From: Acholeplasmatales bacterium
GTDB taxonomy: Bacteria > Bacillota_I > Bacilli_A > ML615J-28 > CAG-313
Length of the DNA stretch: 41,952 bases
Assembly (NCBI GenBank): GCA_003539625.1
Contig: DPOU01000018.1
Coordinates: forward strand, 1-41,952
Direction of reading: 5' to 3'
Notes under the pieces: model-generated
What the model saw: only the letters and a program-made list of their open reading frames with translations
Databases searched by the model: none
Told to the model about the DNA's origin: nothing
Program-made: the position numbers and the translations under genes
Part shown: piece after piece, positions 1 to 5,973 of the stretch
How positions within the stretch are numbered: the stretch's first letter is position 1
How the letters are laid out: each line of letters starts with the position of its first letter

Positions 1-37
1 ATGTCTAAAAAGCTTTAACTACAAGCTTTTTAGACAT
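1..37. terminator. Perfect 15-bp hairpin at window start
   Basis: Arms at 1-15 and 23-37 (ATGTCTAAAAAGCTT and its complement) are perfect, with a 7-base loop. The arms contain A/T runs, so it could end transcription in either direction. The gene it serves lies outside the window. Confidence 0.6.
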
Positions 38-105
38 CTAATCTTTTCTGAAGTACATCCGCAACTGTCCATAATGAACCTCAAAAAGAACCATATTATA
101 ATAAT

Positions 106-807
106 TTGAAAGCGCTTGGATATTTGCCTTTCAATTATAGCGAGAAGCATTACATATTTAGCAGAGACAATAAAGTTATTAAAATTGCGCGAGCAAGCTA
201 TAATACACCAAATACAGACGAATCTTATTATATCGAAAAGTTTTCACACGACATTCTAATCAGTCATAATTTTCCTGTGGTAAAAATAGATAAAATATAC
301 GATAAGGGCGAGCTTGTTGATGACTTTGTCGTTTTAGAAGAAGAGAAAAAAGACGGGCAAGTATTTTATAACAAAGCTTGCGAGACAACGATACTGTCGC
401 AGATAGCGACTTTTATTCAGCAAGTAGCTCAAATTAAATCTTCTTCTTTCGGCTTTATAGACAGATATGGCAAATCGGAACACACCTCATGGACATCCTT
501 TTTAAAGTCATTAATAGAAAGCGCTAATCCGGAACTAAAAGCAGAGTTGCTTGCGGGTTTTGATATTGTACCTGAGTTGACGGAAAGTGCCTTTATTTTA
601 ACTGATTGCAACACTGCTAATTTTATTTTTAATCATGGAAAATTACAATATGCTATTGATATAGAACGTCCTCTTTGGGGAGATCGAAATTTTATTTATG
701 GAATGATAAAAGCAAGGAATCGATTTATGTATCAGTGCGTGCCAACAGAGATTAATGAAGAATTAATCGACTACTATGCAAAGATATACAAGTATTTATT
801 TTGTTAA
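106..807 (+). CDS. APH/choline-kinase-fold phosphotransferase-like protein, 5' end uncertain
   Basis: A 233-residue protein resembling the aminoglycoside/choline phosphotransferase fold. The C-terminal half shows the catalytic loop LTDCNTANFIF (D167, N172, the D-x4-N spacing) and the metal-binding AIDIERPLWGD (D185), as in kinases that read HGDLxxxN ... DFE. The usual His two residues before the catalytic Asp is Leu here. The only start in the track is TTG at 106 with no convincing ribosome site. The reading frame stays open upstream to 52 and its residues (HNEPQKEPYYNNL) look coding, so the gene may be 5'-truncated next to the hairpin at 1-37. It is shorter than most members (about 260-300 residues). 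Substrate unknown; antibiotic resistance is possible but not shown. It is probably cargo of the mobile element. Confidence 0.6.
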   Translation: MKALGYLPFNYSEKHYIFSRDNKVIKIARASYNTPNTDESYYIEKFSHDILISHNFPVVKIDKIYDKGELVDDFVVLEEEKKDGQVFYNKACETTILSQIATFIQQVAQIKSSSFGFIDRYGKSEHTSWTSFLKSLIESANPELKAELLAGFDIVPELTESAFILTDCNTANFIFNHGKLQYAIDIERPLWGDRNFIYGMIKARNRFMYQCVPTEINEELIDYYAKIYKYLFC

Positions 808-951
808 TAACGTACATACAGAAACTATGGTTAAAAAATACTAAATAAAGGGCGTATTATCGTACGGTGAAATTTCGAAAAGCTGATTGCTTACAAAGGA
901 ACGTATAATCAGTTTTACGCGTGAGCTTTTGAATTGATATGAAAATCTTTT

Positions 952-977
952 CAAATGTCCATAATTGTGGACATTTG
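952..977. promoter_or_regulatory. 26-bp palindromic operator candidate
   Basis: Perfect 10-bp arms CAAATGTCCA (952-961) and TGGACATTTG (968-977) surround a 6-base centre, ending 4 bases before a consensus -35 box. This is where an activator or repressor of the 982 promoter would bind. One arm plus centre recurs with one change at 62-75. The regulator is not identified in the window; the small protein at 2865 is one candidate. Confidence 0.6.
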
Positions 978-981
978 ACTG

Positions 982-1010
982 TTGACATTATGAAAAAGAG
1001 ATGCTAAAAT
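982..1010 (+). promoter_or_regulatory. Strong sigma-A promoter
   Basis: TTGACA (982-987), 17-base spacer, TAAAAT (1005-1010). Transcription should start near 1017 and run into a stretch with no convincing gene before the terminator at 1286-1343. Confidence 0.75.
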
Positions 1011-1016
1011 AAGAAT

Positions 1017-1343
1017 ACAATTACGAACATGTGTTTGAATTGTTGCTATTGTGGGTATATATAAATTGTAGGGAGTATACTTATTATTCCTTCCCCTGAC
1101 GTGGAAGTGAACATCGCTACGGCATAGAATCGTAGCGGAGAATTACTGTCGCTTTACCATAGAGTTGCGTTTGTGAACGAGCAATTTCTGCGACAGGCAT
1201 TTCAACCGTAAAAATGCGGTTTGAGGTGTGGGTTTTATTGTTGTACAATTTTTTAAGTGCAACCTACAATTTAATACGCGGAACTAATCCGCACGAAGAA
1301 GATTACCGTTTAACGGTTGATTGGCATTCGTGCGGATTTTTTT
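1017..1343 (+). ncRNA. Candidate structured RNA in the mobile element
   Basis: Between the strong promoter at 982 and the terminator at 1286-1343 there is no credible ORF, but there is a series of stem-loops: CTTCC/GGAAG (1090-1094, 1103-1107), CGCTACG/CGTAGCG (1115-1121, 1131-1137), CTGTCGC/GCGACAG (1146-1152, 1190-1196) enclosing a smaller TTGC/GCAA helix, and GCATTT/AAATGC (1197-1202, 1212-1217). I do not recognise it as a named RNA family. It could be a stand-alone RNA or a long leader of the mobilization genes that is attenuated by the terminator. Confidence 0.45.
1286..1343 (+). terminator. Rho-independent terminator after structured RNA
   Basis: A 12-bp perfect stem, AATCCGCACGAA (1286-1297) and its complement (1327-1338), encloses a smaller ACCGTT/AACGGT hairpin (1305-1317) and is followed by a T run. 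It lies between the 982 promoter and the mobilization genes. Confidence 0.8.
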
Positions 1344-1373
1344 ATTCTAAGACAAAAACAAGGAGGCTTTATT

Positions 1374-1451
1374 ATGTAAGAGAAACGGACAATTAAATAC
1401 CGCGTTACGGCTTATACCGAAACGCACATTAAGGTCGGTGATGAAAGATAA
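1374..1451 (+). pseudogene. Small ORF with stop as second codon (ATG-TAA)
   Basis: An excellent AAGGAGG site (1360-1366) precedes ATG at 1374, but the next codon is TAA. After the stop the frame continues for 23 codons (EKRTIKYRVTAYTETHIKV and on) to TAA at 1449. It is either a small gene killed by one change (CAA to TAA would do it) or a start-stop minimal ORF used for regulation; its end overlaps the terminator hairpin at 1431. I do not recognise the peptide. Confidence 0.4.
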
Positions 1452-1466
1452 TCAGCGACCTTTTTC
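1431..1466 (+). terminator. Second terminator upstream of mob genes
   Basis: AAGGTCG (1431-1437) pairs with CGACCTT (1456-1462), with an inner TGAT/ATCA helix, followed by a short T run. With the hairpin at 1286 it forms a tandem barrier before mobV and overlaps the end of the small ORF at 1374-1451, an arrangement that could allow attenuation. Confidence 0.65.
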
Positions 1467-1489
1467 ACGCTAAAAATCAGGAGGTATAT

Positions 1490-1522
1490 ATGAAAAACTA
1501 CAATCAATATCGTCCGCCATAA
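1490..1522 (+). CDS. 10-residue leader-like ORF
   Basis: AGGAGG at 1479-1484 and ATG at 1490 give MKNYNQYRPP, then TAA. The frame continues after this stop for 19 codons to TAG at 1580, giving a basic peptide if the stop were CAA. It may be a leader peptide or a broken small gene. The ribosome site is the main evidence. Confidence 0.35.
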   Translation: MKNYNQYRPP

Positions 1523-1581
1523 GCGGGCGCAACTTTGGAATCAAACAGGAAGCAAACAGGAAGCAAAAAGAAAACAGGTTA

Positions 1582-1688
1582 GGCAAAGTGTAGCCCACTA
1601 TACTTCGCGAGCGAAGTTCGTGGGCTCTGCGAGGCTGTGTGTCCACAAAAAATAATAGCGGCAGACACTCTCTACTACACACTTTGCC
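1582..1688. promoter_or_regulatory. Candidate oriT of MobV type
   Basis: On the minus strand, 1605 to 1582 reads AAGTATAGTGGGCTACACTT and on, close to the pMV158 oriT core as I recall it (AAGTATAGTGTGTTATACTT). The nick would fall on the minus strand opposite 1593/1594. The near-palindrome AAGTGTAG/CTATACTT (1586-1593, 1598-1605) overlaps a strong hairpin AGCCCAC/GTGGGCT (1592-1598, 1620-1626) with inner CTTCGC/GCGAAG, and an outer pair GGCAAAGTGT/ACACTTTGCC (1582-1591, 1679-1688). Location just upstream of the MobV gene fits. Confidence 0.6.
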
Positions 1689-1725
1689 CAACGCCACTAA
1701 ATCAAAATGAAAGGAGGAAACCACA

Positions 1726-2757
1726 ATATCATATTTAGTATGTCACATGGAAAAATGCCATAAGCAAGACGTCGCCCCTATCGAACGCGAGAACGAACGG
1801 GACGAGAATTATAAGTCGGACAATCCGCAGATAGACAGTTCAAAGACAAAGTACAATTATCATATGCACAACCCCGACGGATCGTACACCGAGTTCATCA
1901 ATAAGCGAATAACCGAGTTGAACCTCACTCCTCGCAAAGACGCAGTCGTTTTGAACTCTATTGTCGTGGGCGCAGATAAAGCTTTCTTTGACGGACTATC
2001 GAAATTATCGCAATACAACTTCTTTTCGGACTGTACCAAATTCTTTGAAGATAGATACGGAACGGAAAACGTAATATCGGCGGTAATTCACATGGACGAA
2101 ACCACGCCGCATATGCACCTGAATCTTGTCCCTATCACGCCGGACGGAAGGCTTTGCAGTAAAGAATTGTTCGACAAATCGCAACTACGACAATTGCAGA
2201 CTGACTTTTACAACGCTGTCGGCAAAAAGTACGGTTTACAGCGCGGCAAGGAAGGCAGTCAGGCAAAACACCTTTCCACGGCGGAATTTAAGGCAAAGAA
2301 AATAATCGAACAAGCCGAGGCGATACGGCAAGAAAATCAGGTTTATGCAGACGCTCTTGCCGAGGCGAAGAACGGAGATATTCCCCGAAAGCGCGGACGG
2401 TTGCAAGAACAGGTCGTTGCTTTAACGGCGGAAAATAAAGACCTGACAAAACGGCTTGACCGCTCTATGGGTGAAACGCTCGAATATGCGAAGAAAGCGG
2501 AAAATCTGCAACGGGAAAAGGACAGCGATTCGCATTACGCCCGCGTCGGAAAAACGCTTGCAAGAATGAATCCTACGGAATATAAGCGGATAAGTCAAGG
2601 TAAGCCGAAAACCATCGGCAGTTTCTTTGACTCCGTTCTCTCTATGTTCACGCCGGACGTAACGATGCGGATTCCACGGCTACAACAGATAGAGCGCGAA
2701 ATCGAAGAAGAACGCGACCGGTACGAAAAGCACAACAAAAACAACAATTATAAGTAA
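1726..2757 (+). CDS. MobV-family relaxase (Mob_Pre), ATA in place of ATG
   Basis: Relaxase that nicks oriT and leads the strand into the recipient during mobilization. Seen: the family N-terminus SYLVCHMEK directly follows an ATA codon at 1726, which sits 8 bases after AAAGGAGG (1710-1717); the first ATG is at 1747, seven codons inside the conserved region and badly placed for a ribosome site. I therefore annotate from 1726 (343 residues). The metal-binding motif HMDETTPHMHLNLVP lies around residues 117-131. Residue 22, the nucleophilic His in MobM of pMV158, is Glu (motif ENER, 22-25), with Tyr at 29. The C-terminal third is charged and probably coiled coil. The oriT-like site at 1582-1688 is just upstream. 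Translation from ATA may be weak, so mobilization may be low or lost. Confidence 0.85.
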   Translation: MSYLVCHMEKCHKQDVAPIERENERDENYKSDNPQIDSSKTKYNYHMHNPDGSYTEFINKRITELNLTPRKDAVVLNSIVVGADKAFFDGLSKLSQYNFFSDCTKFFEDRYGTENVISAVIHMDETTPHMHLNLVPITPDGRLCSKELFDKSQLRQLQTDFYNAVGKKYGLQRGKEGSQAKHLSTAEFKAKKIIEQAEAIRQENQVYADALAEAKNGDIPRKRGRLQEQVVALTAENKDLTKRLDRSMGETLEYAKKAENLQREKDSDSHYARVGKTLARMNPTEYKRISQGKPKTIGSFFDSVLSMFTPDVTMRIPRLQQIEREIEEERDRYEKHNKNNNYK

Positions 2758-2795
2758 AATTTAAGGGCTATCTTCCCTCTATTACCCATCAGAGC

Positions 2796-2824
2796 TTGAC
2801 TTTTTATCTGAAAAAGGATAAAAT
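2796..2824 (+). promoter_or_regulatory. Sigma-A promoter for 2865 operon
   Basis: TTGACT (2796-2801), 17-base spacer, TAAAAT (2819-2824). It should drive the small regulator, the TnpW-like ORF and the recombinase. Confidence 0.75.
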
Positions 2825-2864
2825 ATGTATCAATACGAGAATAATATTTCGGAGGTTAAGCGTA

Positions 2865-3104
2865 ATGGAAAGAAAGGAAGATACGCCTGTACGCAAGACG
2901 CGCAGGAAGTATGAAGAAAAGAATAAGGAAAAGAGAAAACAGGCAAGCGGAAACTTCGGCACGATGATACCGAGAGCGCTTTTTAATGAAATAAACGAAT
3001 TTCTCGAAGAAAACGACATAACCAAAGTCCGCCTCATTAAAGAGGGATACGAGACTTTGAAGAAAAAGAAAGAAAACGGCACCCTGACTACTGATTTGCC
3101 GTAA
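2865..3104 (+). CDS. Small basic protein, possible ribbon-helix-helix regulator
   Basis: 79 residues from ATG 2865, chosen because GGAGG sits at 2851-2855 and because the longer frame would start inside the -35 box. The first third is very basic (KTRRKYEEKNKEKRKQ); the rest, FGTMIPRALFNEINEFLEEN followed by a helix, looks like the strand-helix-helix pattern of ribbon-helix-helix DNA binders or accessory proteins found beside MobV genes. First gene behind its own strong promoter and upstream of the TnpW-like ORF and recombinase. A role in controlling excision or mobilization is inference. Confidence 0.55.
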   Translation: MERKEDTPVRKTRRKYEEKNKEKRKQASGNFGTMIPRALFNEINEFLEENDITKVRLIKEGYETLKKKKENGTLTTDLP

Positions 3105-3154
3105 CCTATTTCCTGCCGTTTTGCGTAATTGAAATCAATGATAAGGAGATTAAA

Positions 3155-3442
3155 ATTACGGAAAACAAAGCAAAAACCATTATATCAACAAAACCCACGG
3201 CAAGTATATTTACCTATTACTTGAAACAACCGAACGGCGAATATATAAGAAGCCGCGAAAAAGTGATCGGGAATACGGTTTACACCGTTATCTCCCGTGA
3301 AAGAACGGATGCCGACAACACGGCGTTCGACATTACAAAAAGAATAATCGAACGGAATATAGACGAAGCTTTAAAGCCTTCCGTTCGGTTATCTCATAAG
3401 TCATCGTTTGAAAGTTGCAATTCGGGAGGTAATAAACAATGA
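3155..3442 (+). CDS. TnpW-like small protein, ATT in place of ATG
   Basis: The frame is open well upstream of the first usual start (TTG 3221). AAGGAG at 3143-3148 lies 6 bases before ATT at 3155, and the residues after it, TENKAKTIISTKP, resemble the start of TnpW-family proteins encoded before serine recombinases. From ATT the protein has 95 residues; the core IGNTVYTVISRERTD with the following helix matches the family pattern. It overlaps the recombinase start by 4 bases (ATGA). TnpW function is unknown. Annotated from ATT; TTG at 3221 is an alternative but has no ribosome site and cuts the conserved part. Confidence 0.55.
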   Translation: MTENKAKTIISTKPTASIFTYYLKQPNGEYIRSREKVIGNTVYTVISRERTDADNTAFDITKRIIERNIDEALKPSVRLSHKSSFESCNSGGNKQ

Positions 3443-5109
3443 ATTTGCAACCGACAATTAAAAATAAGAAAGTAAAAAGCACAGAAGAACAATGGACGGC
3501 TTGCTATTGCAGGCTTTCCTGCGACGACGATCTGGACGGCGATTCAAACAGCATCCGCAATCAGAAAATGCTATTGCAAAAGTATGCGGACGAAAACCGC
3601 TTGCGCAACGTAAGATTCTACGTGGACGACGGATATTCGGGCAGTAACTTCGACCGTCCCGATTTCAAGCGTATGATGGACGACGTGGATAACGGAAGAA
3701 TTTCTACTGTTATTGTCAAAGATATGTCAAGATTTGGACGTGACCATATTCTTGTGGGATATTACACGAAATATTATCTTGCGGAAGCCGACGTAAGATT
3801 TATTGCTATTTACGACCAAGTGGACAGCGAAACCAATCCAGACGACGATATTACGCCGTTCAAGAACATCTTAAACGAGATGTATGCCAAAGATTGCAGT
3901 AAAAAGATTAGAGCGGTTGTCCGAGCAAAAGGCAATGCGGGCAAACATATTACGAGCATACCGCCTCTCGGCTATAAGAAAAATCCCGAAAACAAAGAGA
4001 AATGGATCATAGACGAGAAAGGTGCGGAAGTCGTAAGAGAAATCTTCAAACTCTGTATTCAAGGCTACGGTCCGACGCAGATTGCAAGAATACTTACCGA
4101 GCGCGGCATAGATACTCCCGTCGTGTATTTCCATAAGAACGGTTTGCCGACGTCATTGAAGATTAAAGATGATTCGGAAATTTGGGATCAAAAGACTATT
4201 GTAAGAATACTTGAAAACTTGGAATATACGGGGTGTACCGTGAATTTCAAGTCGTATAAGAAGTCTTACAAGTCTAAACGACGCATTAATACGCCAAAAG
4301 AAGACTGGGCTATCTTTGAAAATACGCAGGAAGCAATTATAGATAAGCAGACTTTTGAAACCGTTCAAAAAATACGACAGAACAAACGCCGTCCCACCAA
4401 TATGGGCGAAATGAGTCCGCTTTCGGGATTAGTTTACTGTGCTGACTGCGGAAAGAAAATGTATCTCTGCCGTTGTACGACAATGAAACAAGCGGAATAT
4501 TTTAACTGTTCGTCGTATCGTAAGAAAAAGAAAACCACCTGTTCTTCTCATCAGATAACCGTAAAAGCGGTTACGGAATTGATACAGGACGACTTGCGTC
4601 GCACGATTCAGTTTGCCAAAAGTCAGAATGAGAAATTTTTGCGGACTTTACAAAGCAACGCCGAAGCGAAAACGAAAAAGGAACTCAAAGAGAATCTGAA
4701 AGAAATCGAAACTTCGGAAGAACGTATCGAAAAACTCGACAAGATCATCGAGAGCCTTTACGAGGACAAGGTCGAAGGAAAAATCTCCGAAGAACGTTAC
4801 TTAAAGATGAGCGATACATACGAATCGGAGCAAGCCGCGCTGAAAGAGCGAGTTAAAACTCTGAAATCGGAAATCGAGAGAGCGAAAGAACAAAACGATA
4901 AAATCCTCGATTTTATGATGCTCATCCATAAGTACAGCAGTTTTGAAGAACTCACGCCTGAAATTCTTCGTTCGTTCATCGACAAGGTGATTGTTCACGA
5001 GAAAACGAAGATTGACGGACATTACAGACAGACCTTAGAAATCGTTTATAACTTCGTCGGAGCAATCGACAAACCGCTTTGGGGTGACGAGCTTGACGAA
5101 AACAACTGA
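3439..5109 (+). CDS. Large serine recombinase (TnpX-type)
   Basis: 556-residue site-specific recombinase expected to excise and integrate the element through a Ser-linked double-strand exchange. Catalytic domain at about residues 18-160, with YCRLS (nucleophile Ser27) and KDMSRFGRD (94-102, catalytic Arg region); Recombinase domain at about 175-310 starting near PPLGYKK; zinc ribbon with C334, C337, C357 and C368; long coiled coil at about 390-480; C-terminal DUF4368-like part with FIDKVIVHEK. Ribosome site GGGAGG at 3424-3429. All key parts are present, so the enzyme looks intact, unlike the start codons of its neighbours. It is the last gene of the element; the attachment site should lie in the following 110 bases. 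Confidence 0.93.
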   Translation: MNLQPTIKNKKVKSTEEQWTACYCRLSCDDDLDGDSNSIRNQKMLLQKYADENRLRNVRFYVDDGYSGSNFDRPDFKRMMDDVDNGRISTVIVKDMSRFGRDHILVGYYTKYYLAEADVRFIAIYDQVDSETNPDDDITPFKNILNEMYAKDCSKKIRAVVRAKGNAGKHITSIPPLGYKKNPENKEKWIIDEKGAEVVREIFKLCIQGYGPTQIARILTERGIDTPVVYFHKNGLPTSLKIKDDSEIWDQKTIVRILENLEYTGCTVNFKSYKKSYKSKRRINTPKEDWAIFENTQEAIIDKQTFETVQKIRQNKRRPTNMGEMSPLSGLVYCADCGKKMYLCRCTTMKQAEYFNCSSYRKKKKTTCSSHQITVKAVTELIQDDLRRTIQFAKSQNEKFLRTLQSNAEAKTKKELKENLKEIETSEERIEKLDKIIESLYEDKVEGKISEERYLKMSDTYESEQAALKERVKTLKSEIERAKEQNDKILDFMMLIHKYSSFEELTPEILRSFIDKVIVHEKTKIDGHYRQTLEIVYNFVGAIDKPLWGDELDENN

Positions 5110-5134
5110 AAAACATTAAAACGAGCAAGAGAAA

Positions 5135-5157
5135 AGGCGTGGCATTACGCCACGCCT
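5135..5157 (-). terminator. Terminator facing the zinc operon end
   Basis: Perfect 9-bp stem AGGCGTGGC/GCCACGCCT with 5-base loop. On the minus strand it is followed by TTTTCTC, so it would stop transcripts coming from 5218. No T run follows on the plus strand. Confidence 0.55.
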
Positions 5158-5169
5158 GACGCTGAACCT

Positions 5170-5212
5170 GCGACTTACCGGAAAATTCCCTATGGGAACT
5201 GCGGTAAGTCGC
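5170..5212 (+). terminator. Nested hairpin after recombinase
   Basis: GCGACTTACCG (5170-5180) pairs with 5202-5212, and TTCCC/GGGAA (5186-5190, 5194-5198) forms an inner hairpin; a T-rich stretch follows. It may end the recombinase transcript and lies at the probable right boundary of the element. Confidence 0.5.
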
Positions 5213-5217
5213 TTGCT

Positions 5218-5973
5218 TTATTTTGTTATTTCATATATATAACTATTGCCAGTTTTACCTACTCTTTTAACTATTTCTAAATAAGTTAAAACATTTAGTG
5301 TTATTCTTGATTTTCTAGTATTTAAGTGAGTTATTTTAGAAAAATCACTTGAAGTAAAACTATTACTGAAGTTATAATTTTTTAATAATTCATAGTAATC
5401 ATACTTATTTATTAAATTAATTTCTTTTTCAATTTTTTTAGGAATTTGAACTAATCTTACATAACCACTACTACGGTAGTGTTTTTTTGTTGTTATTTTT
5501 CGATATTCATCCATATCTAATAAAAAGATTTTGAAACCTAGATTGCTATTTTTTAAGAAGTCCTTTATTTTATAAAGCTCTACAAATATCTCAAGGGGAT
5601 TTCCTTTTTTAGGTGATTTTTTGTTAGATAATATTGTGTTTTCATTTGAGACATTAGTAATTTGTTTAATATATGCAATTGGATAAACAACAATTACTTG
5701 ATGTTGTTTTAAGAACTCATTAAGTTTATTTCTTAATGCATTAAAGCTTCTTGTTTGAATTTCATAAATAACATTATCTAGTAAGATATCAGCATATAAA
5801 ACCCCTTTATTTTCTTTGGTAATTTTTATTTCGTGTTTAGTATCATCTGGGCACAAATAATATTTCAAAGTTTTATGTAATATTTTTTCTTTTTGAATAC
5901 CGATTACTTGTTCTTTTGCCTCAAATGAACATGCTAAATCGTATGCTTCATCTAAAGTTATTTTAGTTTCCAT
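5218..5973 (-). CDS. Possible PD-(D/E)XK-type protein with C-terminal winged helix
   Basis: 251 residues; I do not know a named function. The N-terminal third contains LHKTLKYYLCPDDTKHEIKI, then LYADILLDNVIYEIQTRSF, where D, E and Q on adjacent strands look like the PD-(D/E)XK nuclease core, followed by LNEFLKQHQVIVVYPI. The end (about 195-250) looks like a winged helix: SSDFSKITHLN, then a helix and IVKRVGKTGNSYIYEITK. The start overlaps the end of znuB by 11 bases, so it is probably the last gene of the zinc operon. Its stop codon abuts the mobile element boundary; the protein end looks natural. Confidence 0.55.
   Translation of the reverse strand: METKITLDEAYDLACSFEAKEQVIGIQKEKILHKTLKYYLCPDDTKHEIKITKENKGVLYADILLDNVIYEIQTRSFNALRNKLNEFLKQHQVIVVYPIAYIKQITNVSNENTILSNKKSPKKGNPLEIFVELYKIKDFLKNSNLGFKIFLLDMDEYRKITTKKHYRSSGYVRLVQIPKKIEKEINLINKYDYYELLKNYNFSNSFTSSDFSKITHLNTRKSRITLNVLTYLEIVKRVGKTGNSYIYEITK

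Larger units (their letters stand above)
1..5217. mobile_element. Integrative mobilizable element, right part
   Basis: Seen: MobV relaxase, TnpW-like ORF and large serine recombinase in a row, with clearly higher GC and different codon use from the AT-rich genes that start at 5218. Known: this gene set is typical of clostridial mobilizable transposons related to Tn4451, which move with helper conjugation machinery and insert with a TnpX-type recombinase. Inference: the right end lies between the recombinase stop (5109) and the stop codon of the next chromosomal gene (5218). The left end is outside the window, so the attachment sites cannot be paired here and the APH-like gene at 106-807 is only probably cargo. 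Confidence 0.8.

Noticed and set aside
1214..1396. 60-residue ORF downstream of the 982 promoter
   Set aside because: It has no ribosome site and runs through the 12-bp terminator stem and its T run, so it is more likely a chance frame in structured RNA.
1374..1522. Reassigned TAA codon (for example TAA read as Gln) to explain the interrupted ORFs
   Set aside because: Many intact genes in the window end in TAA with terminators close behind, so TAA is a normal stop here.
2796..2864. N-terminal extension of the small regulator
   Set aside because: The TTG start is inside the -35 box of the promoter; the ATG at 2865 has a clear ribosome site.
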